DNA of 62,000 bases from Cryptomeria japonica (GCF_030272615.1 NC_081409.1:22386260-22448259); one strand, 5' to 3'. Shown: positions 1 to 12,451, numbered from the stretch's first letter. Made by a program: numbers and translations. The notes: generated by a model from the sequence alone, not told the origin.

Positions 1-1485
1 AAGTGCCGCATGTATGGCCACACGAGCGGATGCCCTTACTAGCACCTTTTTGTTTTAGAAGCCCAAATCCTTCTAGTTGTTGGGGCAGGAGGTCAGACCT
101 CTGGTAGCAGCCCACACACATACAGTTCTTAGTAGAGATACAAAGTTCACCATGGGGAGTTTTCGTGGGGACTGATGCTTGGCTAACCTGAGAAGTGAGT
201 GCCGAGGGTGGAGCCAGTGAGGTCAAGCATCTAAGTATCTGCTTTGAATAGCGTAGCCTCAGGGGTAAAACCTCATGTGGGATCAACAACTATTGTCTTG
301 GCTAGCCATAAGAATTGTGCTTGACTTATTTTAAACATTCAAAACATTCAAGACAAAACAATTAAACATTGTGTCTTTTGTGTCTTCAAGTGTATGCAAA
401 ATATTTTTACATCAAACAACACACTTTTTAGAGTCATTTTGAGTCTAGACACTTGCAAACATTGGGTCTTCATCAACACTGTGTCCTCTTGTCACGAAAA
501 ATAGTCAAACAGTCATATTTGGTCACAACAAAAAGACTTCACAGATTGGAAAAAATTTGAACAAATTTTGCAGAAACGCGTCTGTGTCTGATATAATAGT
601 GTCTGTGTTGTATAACCGCGTCTGTGAAGGGCAGAAACGCGTCTGTGTTTTCAGAATCAACATTGCAATTTGCATAAATTTTGCAGAAACGCGTCTGTGT
701 TTGATATAATAGCATTTGTGTTGTATAACCATGTCTGTGAAGGGCAGAAATGCGTATGTGTTTTCAGAATCAACATTGCAATTTGCAAAAGTTTTGCAGA
801 AACGCGTCTGTGTCTGATATAATAGCGTCTGTGTTGTATAACCGCATCTGTGAAGGGCAGAAATGCATTTGTGTTTCCAGAATCAACATTGCACTTTGCA
901 AAAATCTCAGAAGTGCATCTGTGTTAAACAGAACCACGTCTGTGTCAGGAAATCACATCTGTGAAGTATACAGGCACGTCTATGATCAAAATTGAAACAA
1001 AAAAAAAAACTTTTACAGTCCAGCAAACAAGAGCAATCAGTTTCAGAATTCTTGAGCTTCCTAGGTCATTTCTCCAGGTTTCATTTAGCATTCAACCTGT
1101 CTTTGGGTCTCACACAGTCCATCATTGCTTCACATCTCACATTACATTCACATTTGTCTAGACTTGAGTCAAAAGGTCACTTGCTTGTCCTCATCATACT
1201 TTGTCAACACACTACATACAACAACAATTTGTTAAGTGGTCCTTCATCAAGGTCTATCACCTTTGGGTCTCATTTGGTCTTACTTAGAGTCAAGATCAAC
1301 TTACCTCATCAAGAGAAACTATCCTCTCTTTGGAAGTCACACCTACTCTACTACATACATACTTGGTCTTACACTTTGGACATTGCAAGTACACCTCAGA
1401 TTCATTTACATTCCATCCAACTCTTGGTCTTCCATACTCTTTCCATTTTCATCTAGTCTCACACATCTTGGTCAATACCTAGTTC
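1..1485 (+). other. Gypsy-1 5' leader, non-coding
   Basis: The first 250 bases (GGGGACTGATGCTTGGCT, GAAGTGAGTGCCG) match the leader of gypsy-3 near 49440-49590 and, inverted, of gypsy-2 near 29510-29650, so this is post-LTR leader sequence. A repeat array follows at 566-985. The rest to the gag start is C/T-rich, with many TTGGTCTCA- and TCACAC-like strings. Short ORFs here have no conserved content and I do not call them genes. Confidence 0.75.
566..985 (+). repeat. Leader repeat array, about 113-bp period built from ACGCGTCTGTG phrases
   Basis: Three higher-order copies begin at 571, 683 and 797, each starting CAGAAACGCGTCTGTGT and containing GATATAATAG and GTTGTATAACC. A degenerate tail runs to about 985. 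Within each copy the core NCGCGTCTGTG recurs about every 22-40 bases, giving roughly sixteen cores. Several cores have decayed by CG to TG or CA changes. Related phrases occur in the leaders of gypsy-2 and gypsy-3 and in the 3' region of gypsy-1. Confidence 0.8.
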
Positions 1486-3560
1486 ATGGTTGAAACTCGT
1501 TCCCAAAAATCTAGGAGAGAAACTAAAGAGGCTCAAGAGTCTGCAAACATGAGTGTCTATGAGTATGACAATGATGTCTTTTTCAATACTGATCATAACA
1601 CATTACCTGACATGGATGTCTATAGAAACATTCCAAATGTTGAGAACATGGACACTACAAACAACAATGATACACACAATGACAATATGGACAACTTTTT
1701 TGTACATTCAGCAGATGTGGAAGAATCCATTATGGACCCCCGCTTCAATTGACCGATTGAGGAAATAATGAGGAGGGATAGACAATACTTCTTACAAATG
1801 ATGGCACAAAGTGGAGCCAAGATACCTCATGATTTTGACATGTCTCAAATAATGGAAAATAGACCTTTGCAACAACCTCACTCCAACATGGATCAAAGGA
1901 GGCCTAATAGTGGAGGAAATAGAGGACCACATATGGTGCCTGAATCACCATCATCTTTGTTTCAAAAACTAGAGGTCCCATACACACATGGTCAAGCATA
2001 TGATACTCACCTTTCCAGACCATTATGGAAGTATTATGCAGAAAGATATGCTCAATCACATACCAATGCTAAGGATCAACCACCAAAGCAATTGGATATT
2101 CAAAGGCATGCTCAAAATTTGGACACAAGGAAACCCCGTGTCAAATTTGGGGGCAACACATTAGAACCTGACATACCTGTAGAGTATGGTATACATGCAC
2201 AAAATAGATATGGTGTTCCTCAACATGAATCTATACCAAGTGATCCATATACGCAACATCGCTATAGACCTCCTCCATATGAACATGTGTATGATCAATA
2301 TCATCCATATATGCAACATGCTCCTCCTCCAATTGGTGCCTCAAGCATGGGATATGGTCCAAGAAGTTGATTTCCACCTAAGAGCAATTTGGAGCAACAA
2401 ATCAGGGACTTACAAAAGAAAATGGAGGACATAAATACACCAAAGCCAACATACACAAAGAGAGACATATGTCCCTATCCATTTGACAAGAGAATTCCAA
2501 TGCCTCCATTCCCTACACACTTTGTGACGCCTAAATTTGATAAGTATAGAGGAAAAGGGGATCCTAAGGCACACATAAGACAGTTTTTCACAGCTTGCAT
2601 TGAGATAGCAGCAGAAGAGACATATTTGATGAGATTATTACCACAAAGCTTAGGTGATCAAGCTATGGAATGGTTCTCCCAACTCCCACCTGGTATTAAG
2701 TCATGGGGTGACTTAGCAGAAGCATTTATCCAACATTTCTCCTACAACATAGAGACAGACATATTAGTCACTACTTTGTGCAACACCAAGCAAAAAGAGG
2801 GAGAGTCTTTTGCATCATTTTTACAAAGATGGAGGAACCTAGCTAGAAGATGCTCTTGTGAAATTCCACAAAAACAAATGGTAGAGATGTTCACACAAAA
2901 TGTTAACAAAGACATTGGCTATGATCTAAGGAAAGCTTGTTTGTCCACCTTCAAGGATGTCATTGAAAAAGGCTTAGTGACAGAAAAGGTCCTAATTGAA
3001 CAATGAGTCATTAAGATATTCAAGGAAAACAAAGATGACTTTAAAGGAAAAGACAAGCTAAGATTTTGGAATAAAAACAAGAACATAGTCAATGATGGTG
3101 TTGTTGATGCCAACACAGTGCGACCCAAATTCATCTTTTCAGGATCAAGTTCTACAAACAATCAAGTGAATACTCAAACGACTTCCAAATCACAAAGGAA
3201 ATACACTCCTTTGGGAGAACCACTTGAGTCAGTCTTCAAGAAGCTAGTGGCAAACAAGGTAATCACAGTTCCAGATTTTCCTCCATATGAACCAAAGGTT
3301 AAGCCAAATTGGTGGAATGATGATGAGTATTGTGAATTTCATAAGAGCAAGGGTCATAAGACAGGAAATTGTCATCGACTGAAGAACATCATACAAGATC
3401 TCATTGATAGAGGTGACATTGAGATTGAGGGACACTCATCCAATCAAGAACATGAGATGTTTAAGGAACCGTTCCCAAAACATGACAAGGGAAAAGATAA
3501 AGACACAGAGGATCAAACCAACTATACCAGAGCATCCTATAACTATGATTCAACTATCAA
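1486..3560 (+). pseudogene. gag: Gypsy-1 gag (capsid and zinc knuckle), with in-frame stops
   Basis: Gag forms the particle that packages element RNA. The start ATG at 1486 opens a hydrophilic Asn/Asp-rich N-terminus (MVETRSQKSRRETKEAQESA). The capsid-type retrotransposon gag domain is at about 2470-2850 (FDKYRGKGDPKAHIRQF, AMEWFSQLPPGIKSW, FLQRWRNLARR). A zinc knuckle of form C-x2-H-x4-H-x4-C lies at 3331-3372, the variant used by Tat-like elements in place of CCHC. In-frame TGA codons at 1750, 2368 and 3004 interrupt it, and all flanking segments stay in the same frame. The gag/protease boundary is not marked by a stop or frameshift, so the given end is approximate. Confidence 0.85.
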
Positions 3561-4884
3561 TCACATTTCAATGGACAATTACGTCTCTACCATTATCATC
3601 AAGGACAAAAACCTTGAGAATTCTATCCGGAGACCCAAGATTGTCCTAGAAGGTGTTGGATCTTCTTCCGAACCTACCTCTGAATGTTATGTTACAACCC
3701 GTCAAGGTAAAATCACTTTGCAAGGTGCTCCATCCAAGAACACCACTTCCTCATCCACCAAACTTGAGTATGACCTTGTAGAACAATTAGGGAAGACACC
3801 CGCGCCCATCTCCATTCTTGAGCTCCTACGCATATCCCCCGCACATAAAGCCATTCTTGACAAAATCTTGAGAGACACTGTCATTCCTACTGATCTGAAC
3901 GTGGACCAGTTTCAAGCCATGGTGGGATACCTTTCCATTCCACATTCCCTTACATTCACAGAAGCCGACGATGCCTCCGTGAGCCAACCGCATAATGCAC
4001 CACTACACATTGAAGCCTTCATACACAAACATCAAATAAAATGAGTCCTGATAGATGGAGGAGCAGGTCTGAAATTGAGCACAATTAAACAATTGGGATA
4101 TTTTGATAAAGCTGTGAATTCAACAAATCAAATCACCATCAAGGTATATGATGATGAAGAGCGTTCATCCAAGGGCACAGTCACCTTACCTCTCAGAGTT
4201 GGGCCAGTTACGAAGGACATGGTTTGTCAAATCCTAGATCTAGATCTCACTTATAATATATTACTAGGACGTCCTTAGATTCATGAAATGAGGGCAGTCC
4301 CATCTACATATCACCAATGCATTAAGTTTCCTCACAATGGAATAGAAGTAATAGTTAACAGTGATCCTAATCCATTTATATACTGCAATAACTTGAGATC
4401 AAAAACTGAGACCATCATTCCCAGTAATCGCGACGCTGTTCCTTCTTTGGCATACATTGATCCTGGGTCATTAAAACCTTCGACATCAAAACAAGGTGAG
4501 CTTAAAGGTGAATTCCAAGACAAGGGCATGGGGGAATACACTTGAAATCAGACCATGTACTTACGACAAGTCATGAGTTCACCAAAAGAATATGGAAGAC
4601 CACATCCTAACAAGCAAGTATCCATCATGGTACTCAAATGGGACCCTACTACCTTTCACAGATGGGGTGAACTGGAAGAGGAAGACTTATACAAAATGAT
4701 TTACAAAGACATTGAGGATGATACACAAGATCACATCAGTCTACCATGTGAGAAATATGGCAAAGGCTTCAAGATCCTACAAAAATTTGAGTATGATGGA
4801 AAAAGCCCTCTAGGGTTACGAAAGGAAGGCATCATTGAACTTTTACAACCTAAATTGACTTTCAAAAAGGAACGCTCGAAATGA
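3561..4884 (+). pseudogene. Gypsy-1 aspartic protease followed by G-patch-like segment
   Basis: The retropepsin-like core begins VLIDGGAGLKLS; the catalytic triplet at 4054-4062 reads Asp-Gly-Gly, not Asp-Thr/Ser-Gly. The second family signature is TYNILLGRP with the usual following Trp now a TAG at 4276. Protease would cut the polyprotein. Downstream at about 4756-4860 is KYGKGFKILQKFEYDGKSP, which fits the G-patch pattern (Gly-rich, aromatic, RNA binding) and is matched by a better copy in gypsy-3. In-frame stops fall at 4042, 4276, 4543 and 4882. The domain order is certain by comparison with gypsy-3; the G-patch call is moderate. Confidence 0.75.
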
Positions 4885-6642
4885 ATTGGTTTCTTGACTT
4901 CCAAGGTCCACGCTCAAAGGATAGAAGAAGCCTTACAAATCAAAGCTTCCAAAATTCAACAAGAGGTTTGCTATTCCACAGACTCCAACGAATGGGAATG
5001 GGGTTCAAACAAATCCTCCAGTGACTATGAGCTCATCGAGATATTCAGAGAGCCAGATGAACCCATAGAAGAAGAGGAATTTTATAAAAGATTCAAAGTT
5101 GGTCAAGAAACAACCCATGAGGATTCCACACAGTCCTTGTCTCAAGGGTCTAAGTTGAAATCACATAGGATGAGAACACCTGTCCTAGAATGCGCTACTA
5201 GTGATGATAATTTGGATTCATTTGTGATCAAGACTGATGGGGAGAGTGTCATCGATGACCTCGATAATTACCTTGACATACCCGAATATAACTGCATCTT
5301 CACTTTTAGCCCCGCTAACTTTGAAGACATTAAAGACCTTCCCCTTGTTCACCACCAACTCATTGACTGGGATCATGAAGGACCTGCACAATTTGACACA
5401 TTCCAAAATGATGAAGCTTTTATTGACTATCTTGGCATAAGAGAAGATCTTCCCCCTGGGGACCATAAAGCGGGATACACTATAGAACTCAACAATGTGG
5501 CATATTTTGGTGAGGGTGTCGGACCTTCCAGTCGCAAAAATGTGAAAATACGAACAAACCAAGGGTCTTATGGCAAAAACCATACTGTGGCGCTGTCTGA
5601 CCCCAAAAAAGTAAAAAGAAAGGACTTATTTGAGGGTGAAAACCTCTTTGAGGCATCCAAAGATGGAAGGCTCGGCATTCTCCCAACATCATATGAAGAA
5701 AAGTCATCCATGTTGGTAGAAGAGACTATAAAAACAAACATTGGTACAGAAGAGGTTCCACACAACATATTCCTGACACAATCATTGATGGAGTCAGAAA
5801 GGTCAAAATTCATAAGTTTCTTCAAAGAAAAACAAATCAACTTTGCATGGTCATACGCTGATATGCCTGGATTAGATCTGGATTTGGTAATGCATCATTT
5901 GACAGTTAAACCGGGGGCAAAGCCAGTGAAACAGAAATTAAGAAAGATGCATCCACAAGTGGCATTACTAGTCAAAGCAGAACTTGAGAAATTATTGGAT
6001 GTCGGATTCATACGCCCAATTGATTATCTTGAATGGATCTCCAACTTAGTGCCTGTCAGTAAACCAGATTGCAGCATCAGAATATGTACAGATTTCAGAG
6101 ACATCAACAAAGCTTGTCCAAAGGATGACTTCCCATTACCAAATATTGACTTGATTGTCAATCTCATAGCAGGTCATGAAATGTTATCATTGATGGATGG
6201 ATTCTCTGGTTATAATCAAATAAAGATTGCGCCCGAGGATCAACATCAAACATCATTCACTTGTCCTTGGGGAACCTTCTGCTGGAATGTCACGCCCTTT
6301 GGACTAAAAAATGCAGGCGCTACATATCAAAGAGCCATGACTACTATCTTTCATGATCTCATGCACATAACCGTAGAAGATTATGTCGATGACCTCTTGG
6401 GCAAATCAATAGACAGAAATACATATTTGGACATACTTTCAGTCATCCTTGATCGGTTGGAAAAATACAAAGTAAGATTAAACCCCAAGAAATGTGTTTT
6501 TGGAGTAACCTCCGGGAAGCTTCTAGGATTCATTGTATCCAAAAGAGGAATCGAAGCTGATCCAGCAAAAGTCAAGGCCATCTTGGAGATGCAACCACCA
6601 AGAAATATCAGTCAACTTTGGTCCTTACAAGGCAGACTCTAA
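4885..6642 (+). pseudogene. pol: Gypsy-1 linker and reverse transcriptase
   Basis: This is the longest open stretch of the element (582 codons). The first 290 residues form an acidic linker of no recognised domain (DSNEWEWGSN, with the same phrase in gypsy-3). RT then follows: LRKMHPQVALLVKAELEKLL, GFIRPIDY, CTDFRDINKACPKDDFPLPN, GYNQIKIAPEDQHQTSFTC, and the catalytic YVDD at 6382-6393. The thumb motif KCVFGV..GKLLGFIVS ends near 6540. RT copies element RNA into cDNA in the cytoplasmic particle. The catalytic aspartates remain. The frame closes with TAA at 6640 in the conserved LQGRLQS(I)R motif, most simply a CAA to TAA change. Confidence 0.9.
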
Positions 6643-7980
6643 TCCATACGAAGATTCATAGCGCAACTTGCAGATAAGTGTAATTCTTTTCAGCACCTGC
6701 TACATAAAAACATCAAATTCAAATGGGATGATAACTTTCAATAGGCTTTCCAGACACTCAAAGATTATCTTCTGAATCTGCCAGTTCTGATGCCACCAGT
6801 TCCAGATCAGCCTCTGTTACTATACATATCAGCTACTCCAACAACACTAGGGGCTCTCTTAGCACAACAAATTGCTGAGGGCAAGGAAAAAGCAGTATAC
6901 TATATTAGTTGCACATTGGTGGGATATGAGCTAAACTACACACCAATTGAGCATGCATGTATCACCGTGGTCTTTGCCTCACAAAAATTACGACATTACA
7001 TGCTCACTCATAAGACTAAGTTGGTTGCAAGAATCGATCCATTGAAATACCTTCTCAATAAAGCAACACTTACTGGGCGACTAGCCAAATGGGTAATGAT
7101 CCTGAGTGAATTCGACATCGAGTATGTGGATAGAAAAGTAATAAAAGGACAAGCCATCGCAGATCAATTAGCAGATGCCCCCATGATAGATGATGTTCCT
7201 CTAAGTTCAGAATTTCTAGATGAATCCATTTTAACAATGTCACATGCGAAGCCATGACAACTGTACTTCGACGGCTCATACACACAGCATGGGGCAGGAG
7301 CTGACATCCTCTTTATAACTCCTCAAGGGGATTCTATACCAAAGTCATACCGCTTGTCATTTCCTTGCACTAACAATATAGCAGAATATGAGGCATTAAC
7401 AACTGGGTTACGGATCGCAGTTCAGTGGAAGATCCAAGAACTTTGCATTTTTGGGGATTCTCAACTTGTAATCCGTCAAGCAACTGATGAGTACCAAACA
7501 AAAGATGAAAAATTAATGCCTTACAAACAAATGGTGGATGACCTGAAACAACACTTCACAAAGATAGATTTTGAGCAGATACCAAGAGAGCAAAATCGTG
7601 CCACAGATGCCATGGCTACAATTGCTTCACTGATCGATCTACCTCCAAATGAGACCTGCTATGGGTTCTTGGTGGATAACCTTTTGGTTCCTTCATATGA
7701 GATCATTCCTACTGAGACGATATGTGTTGTCGGTCCCGAGTCCCAGTTATATGATTCCTTTTTCACATACCTTCATGACAATACCCTACCTCCTGATCTA
7801 TCAAATAACCAACGTCGCACTTTCATTCGCCAATCCTCTCGATATGTCATTTTAGCTGATATCCTATACCGGCAAGGTCTAGATGACACTCTTCTTAGAT
7901 GTTTAGAAAGCGACAAAGCTCAGATTGTGTTAAGTGAAGTACATGAAGGGATATGTGGTCCACATGCTAGTGGTTCTGCC
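6643..7980 (+). pseudogene. pol: Gypsy-1 RNase H, archaeal-type RNase H and integrase N-terminus
   Basis: RNase H (LLLYISATPTTLGALLAQ, AVYYISCTLVGYELNYTPIE) is followed by QLYFDGSYTQ..., NIAEYEALTTGLRIA and FGDSQLVIRQ, a second RNase H of the archaeal type that defines Tat-like elements. The stretch NQRRTFIRQSSRYVILADILYRQG leads into the integrase zinc domain (EVHEGICGPHASG). In-frame stops are TAG at 6742 and TGA at 7255, the latter replacing the Trp that opens the second RNase H. The copia inserted after 7980 separates the two zinc-binding histidines from the CxxC pair. Confidence 0.88.
7976..7980 (+). other. Target-site duplication, left copy (CTGCC)
   Basis: CTGCC precedes the copia 5' LTR and recurs after its 3' LTR at 12941-12945. 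Removing the element and one copy restores the integrase reading frame of gypsy-1, which confirms the boundaries. Confidence 0.95.
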
Positions 7981-8410
7981 TGTTGAAATGTGGTGACTGA
8001 TCAACAAAGTACTATACACTTAGCATGTATCCTTGCTGGGGTCTAGGGCCGGGCTGGGCCCCGGGCAGGGGTTTGGGGGCGGCAGCCCCCGAGAAATTTT
8101 TTTTTGTCATTTTTCATTGATGAAAACTAACATTGTAATAAAACCCTAAAAAGGCTGACTTTGTTTTTTGCCCTAAAAATGCATGTTATAAGCGACTGGG
8201 ATGCTTAAGGCATTGTAAGGTTGATATACTGTTTTTGCTGGATAATAAGAAAGATTGGACGGCTGTGTATGGTGGACGTAACCCATTTTTGGTGAACCAC
8301 GTTAAATTTATGTGTTATCTGTGTCCTATTTTATTTCTTTATCTTTTGTATTTAAATCTGCATATAATTGTTAGTTCATATTTGCTTCGGATCTGCTTGA
8401 AACCCTAACA
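7981..8410 (+). repeat. Copia-1 5' LTR (430 bp)
   Basis: It starts TGTTGAAATGTGG and ends AACCCTAACA. A GC-rich block holds a perfect hairpin at 8075-8090 (GGGGGC-GGCA-GCCCCC) followed by GAGAAA and a T run. About ten percent of positions differ from the 3' LTR. Confidence 0.95.
8075..8105 (+). terminator. GC hairpin plus T run in copia-1 5' LTR
   Basis: A six-pair all-GC stem with loop GGCA is followed within six bases by at least nine T residues. The shape resembles an intrinsic bacterial terminator, but in a plant LTR it is more likely an RNA-end or polyadenylation-related structure; that role is inferred. The hairpin is unchanged in the 3' LTR at 12606-12621 although flanking bases differ. 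Confidence 0.4.
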
Positions 8411-8412
8411 AT

Positions 8413-8424
8413 TGGTATCAGAGC
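8413..8424 (+). promoter_or_regulatory. Copia-1 primer-binding site
   Basis: TGGTATCAGAGC lies two bases after the 5' LTR and complements the 3' end of plant initiator-methionine tRNA, the standard plant copia primer. Confidence 0.95.
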
Positions 8425-8470
8425 GAGGTTTTCTGTAAATTGGCAAGACTTTCAGATTTGAGTGGGAGCA

Positions 8471-9290
8471 ATGGAGGATTCCAAATTCAAGGTCAAAAAT
8501 TTTAATAGCCAGAATTATTAGTTATGGAAAATGCAGATGGAGGATTACCTGTATCAAAAGGATTTGTGGTGGCCATTGGAAGGAAAGGCAAAGAAACCAA
8601 CCACAATATCAGATGAAGAGTGGGACATTTTAGATAGAATGGCACTGAGATCCATTCGATTATGCCTTGCATCATCTGTAGCATTCAATATAACAGAAGA
8701 AAAAATGACTGTAGATTTGATGGCAACATTGGCTAAGTTGTATGAGAAACCCTCAGCTTCGAATAAGGTATTTCTTATGAAGCGTTTGTTTAATTTGAAA
8801 ATGAGTGAGGGAGGATCTATAGCGGAGCACTTAAATGAATTTAATACAATTACTAGTCAATTGTCTTCGGTAAAAATTACTTTTGTAGAAGAGGTTAGGG
8901 CTCTCTTGATTTTATGTTCTTTGCCAGAAAGCTGGAATAGCTTGGTTATGGCTGTAAGTAACTCTATCTTTGGTAAAAATACTTTGGTATTTGATGATAT
9001 TGTTGGTGTTATTCTAAGTGAGGAAATGCGAAGGAAAAGCACAGGTGAGACTTCAACATCATCAGATAGTGTTTTGAATGTGGAGAACAGAGGAAGATCA
9101 AATGAAAGAGGAAAAGGCCCTGGGAATGAGAAGTCATGAGGGAAGTCAAAGAAAGGATGCTCTCAATCTAGAGGAAAGAAAGATTGCTGGTACTGCGGAA
9201 AGCCTGGTCATCTAAAGAAAGACTGTTGGTCTCGAAAAAACAAAGAAGGAGACAAAAATGAAAATGATAGTAAGGAAGCTAATATTGCAA
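8471..9290 (+). pseudogene. gag: Copia-1 gag (UBN2-type) with zinc knuckle
   Basis: The ATG at 8471 is the first in frame after the primer site and gives MEDSKFKVKNFNSQNY before a TAG at 8519. The rest reads LWKMQMEDYLYQKDLWWPLEG, the signature of TNT1/Tork-type gag, then the helical body (VFLMKRLFNLKMSEGGSIAEHLNEF, LLILCSLPESWNSLV). A TGA at 9137 interrupts it. A zinc knuckle C-x2-C-x4-H-x4-C is intact at 9185-9225 (CWYCGKPGHLKKDC). Gag packages the element RNA. The frame continues into protease. Confidence 0.9.
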
Positions 9291-10600
9291 GTAATACTTT
9301 ACAAGATGCTTTAATCTTATGTTTGGATAATGTTAATGATTCTTGGGTAATAGATTCTGGGGCTTCATTTCATGCTACACCCCATAGAAAATATTTTCTA
9401 GATTATGTTCAAGGTGATTTTGGACAGGTATATTTGGGTGATGATGAGCCCTGTCAAATTGTTGGAAAAGGAAATATAAAGATCAAGTTGCAGAATGGTA
9501 ATGACTTGTTTCCGTAGGAGGTAAGACATGTTCCTAATTTAAGAAGAAATTTAATTTCTACAGGGCAACTAGGTAGTGAAGGTTGCATAGTTACCTTCTC
9601 AGAAAGTATGTGGAAGGTCACTAAAGGATCATTAGTAGTAGCTAAAAGTGCAAAGGTAGGCACATTATATCTGTGTACTGGTAACACTTACTCTACCTTA
9701 GCTGCTACAGATAAAGTTACTGTAGGGATAACAACAATAAATGTTGCAAGAACAGATTCGATAATGTGGCACCATAGACTTGGGCACATGAGTGAAAAAG
9801 GGATGAAAATCCTTCACTCCAAAAATTTATTGCTAGGACTAAAGAAGATTGATTTAGAGTTCTGTGAAAACTGTGTTTATGGTAAACAAAAAAGAGTCAG
9901 ATTTCTTAAGGTTGGGAAAGAGAAGAAGAGTGAGAAGTTAGAGCTTGTACATTTAGATGTATGGGGACCAGCTCAGGTATCATCTCTTGGTGGCTCTTGT
10001 TATTATGTTATTTTTATTGATGACTCAACTAGAAAAACATGGGTATATTTCCTAAAATAAAAATTAGATGTTTTTGAAACTTTTAAGAAATGGAAAGCTT
10101 TGGTTGAGAATGAGACAGGGAAAAAGTTGAAGTGTCTCAGATCAAATATTGGAGATGAGTATTGCAGCAAAGCATTTGAAGATTACTGTTCCTTAAATGG
10201 GATTCAAAAATAGAAGATAGTTTCAGGAACTCCACGGGAAAATGGTGTGTCAGAGAGAATGAATAGGACTATTATGGAACGTGCGAGGAGCATGAGATTG
10301 CATGTTAGATTGCCCTTACATTTTTGGGCAGATGTTGTACATACTGCTGTCTATTTGATAAATAGAGGACCTTCAACCCCTTTGGATGGTGGTATTCCAG
10401 AGGAGGCATGGACTGATAAAAAGGTAAATTATTCTTTTCTAAAAACTTTTGGTTGCGAAGCTTTTGTCCATGTTGATAAAGAAAATAGAACCAAGCTTGA
10501 TGTTAAATCTGAAAAATGTATCTTCATTGGATATGGGATAGATGAATATGGCTATCAGTTATGGGATTTTGAAAATAAGAAAATAACTAGAAGTAGATTA
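9291..10600 (+). pseudogene. pol: Copia-1 protease and integrase
   Basis: The protease active site DSGA is at 9353-9364 (WVIDSGASFHATPHRKYF). The GAG-pre-integrase zinc segment reads MWHHRLGHMSEKGMKIL with CENCVYGK. In the integrase core the first catalytic Asp is in LVHLDVWGP (9956-9958) and the Glu in VSERMNRTI (10253-10255). The middle Asp is replaced by Asn at 10145-10147 (LRSNIGDEY where the family has RSDNGGEY). In-frame stops are at 9515, 10058 and about 10211. The frame shifts near 10590-10615, before the RT part. Confidence 0.88.
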
Positions 10601-12375
10601 TGTATAAAGAATAGATGCAGGAAAATAAGCATGAACAGGACAAACAAGAATATGTGGTGTTGGATGAGATTCCTAAAAATCAAATGCCACAGGTACCTGA
10701 TGCTCAACAACAACAGATTGTCCCACAAACTCCTGCAAGTGTTAGACGTTCTACGAGGACAAGTAGACCCCTTGAAAGATTTTCTCCTTCTTTGTATTCT
10801 ATTTTATTAACGGATTCTGGTGAACCAGAAGAATATGAAGAAGCAATGCAGGTAGATGCCAAACAACAGTGGGAACTAGGCATGAAAGAGGAGATGGACT
10901 CCTTGATGAAAAATAAGACTTGGAACTTAGTCCCTTTACCTATAGAAAAAAGAGCCTTGCCTAACAAATGGGTTTATCAGCTGAAGGAGGAGGAAGGAGG
11001 TCAAAAAAGATATAAGGCCAGACTTGTGGTAAAAGGTTTTGCACAGAAAAAGGGTATAGATTATGATGAAATATTTTCTCCAGTTGTAAAAATAACTTCA
11101 ATTAGAACTGTACTTAGTCTTGTGGCTGTAGATGATTTACATCTTGAACAATTAGATGTCAAAATAGCTTTTCTCCATGGAGATTTGGAGGAGGAAATTT
11201 ACATGTTGCAACCATAGGGATATGAGGTCAAAGGTAAGGAGAACTTGGTGTGCAGGTTGAAGAAAAGTCTGTATGGCCTAAAGCAAGCACCCTGACAATG
11301 GTATTTAAAATTTGATAGTTTCATGGCTGAACACGGTTATCATAGATGTCATTCTGATCATTGTATATATTTTAAGAGATTTGATAATGGTAGTTATATT
11401 ATCCTATTGCTTTATGTTGATGACATGCTTGTTGTTGGGTCTAACATGCAACATATAAATGATCTTAAACAGAAATTAGCCAGGTCATTTGCTATGAAGG
11501 ATTTGGGTGCAGCTAAGCAAATTCTCGGTATGAGGATTACACGGGATAGGAAAAATAGAACCTTGAATTTGTCTCAAAGTGATTATATAAAGAAGGTGTT
11601 GAAAGGATTTATCATGTAGGATGCAAAAGCAGTTAGTACACCTTTGGCTAGTCATTTCAAATTGACTAAGGAGATGTGCCCAAAGGCACAGGAAGAGGTT
11701 AATAAAATGTCTAACATCCCATATTCATCAGCTATTGGTAGTTTGATGTATGCAGTGGTATGCACAAGGCCAGATATTGCACATGCAGTGGGAGTTGTGA
11801 GCAGGTTTATGAGTAATCCGGGTATGGAACATTGGAATGCTGTGAAATGGATTCTTTGGTATTTGAAAGGAACTACTACGAAGACATTATGTTTCAAAGG
11901 ATCTAATGCTGCTCTAAGTCGATTTGTTGACTCTGATCTAGTGGGTGATATTGATTCATGGAGGAGTACTATAGGGTATGTTTTTACTATAGGGGGAACT
12001 ATAGTCAGTTGGATTTCTAGGCTACAAAAGGTTGTTGTACTTTCAACCACTGAAGCTGAGTATGTTGCTGCTACATAAGCCAATAAGGAGATGATTTGGT
12101 TGCAATGTTTTTTGAAGGAATTGGGTTAGACACAAGAGGATAGCCCATTGTATGCTGATAGCCAGAATGCCATTCATCTTGTAAAGAACTCTACTTTTCA
12201 TTCAAGGATAAAACACATTCAGCTTAGGTACCACTTCATCTGGACTGTTTTGGAGGAGGGTCAGTTACGGCTTGAGAAGATTCACACAAGTGAGAATCCT
12301 GCCGATATATTCACGAAGGTAGTTCCACAGGAGAAGCTGATTTTTTCATCAATTTCTGTTGGTCTTCTTGATTGA
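10601..12375 (+). pseudogene. pol: Copia-1 reverse transcriptase and RNase H
   Basis: Now in the other frame, a Gln/Pro-rich linker leads to RT: WVYQLKEEEGGQKRYKARLV, GIDYDEIFSPVVK, LEQLDVKIAFLHGDLEEEIY, then the catalytic YVDD at 11413-11424. RNase H follows (YAVVCTRPDIAHAVGVVSRF, VVVLSTTEAEYVAAT, YADSQNAIHLVKNSTFHSR, ENPADIFTKVV). In-frame stops at 11215, about 11296, 11617, 12076 and about 12127 sit where the family has Gln, Arg or Glu codons, so most are single transitions. The normal stop is TGA at 12373. Confidence 0.9.
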
Positions 12376-12451
12376 TAATTGTGGAATTTATACTAGTCAA
12401 GTCCTAGTGTTTTATTCAGCGGATGTTGCATGTACAGTGGTGTCGTGTAGT

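Noticed and set aside
750-995. 81-codon ORF over the leader repeats
   Set aside because: Reads through degenerate repeats with out-of-phase periods and has no domain pattern.
5218-5583. 121-codon minus-strand ORF in the gypsy-1 linker
   Set aside because: Shadow of the pol frame; there is no counterpart ORF at the same place in gypsy-3.
11652-12083. 143-codon minus-strand ORF in copia-1
   Set aside because: Exact shadow of the copia RNase H coding strand.
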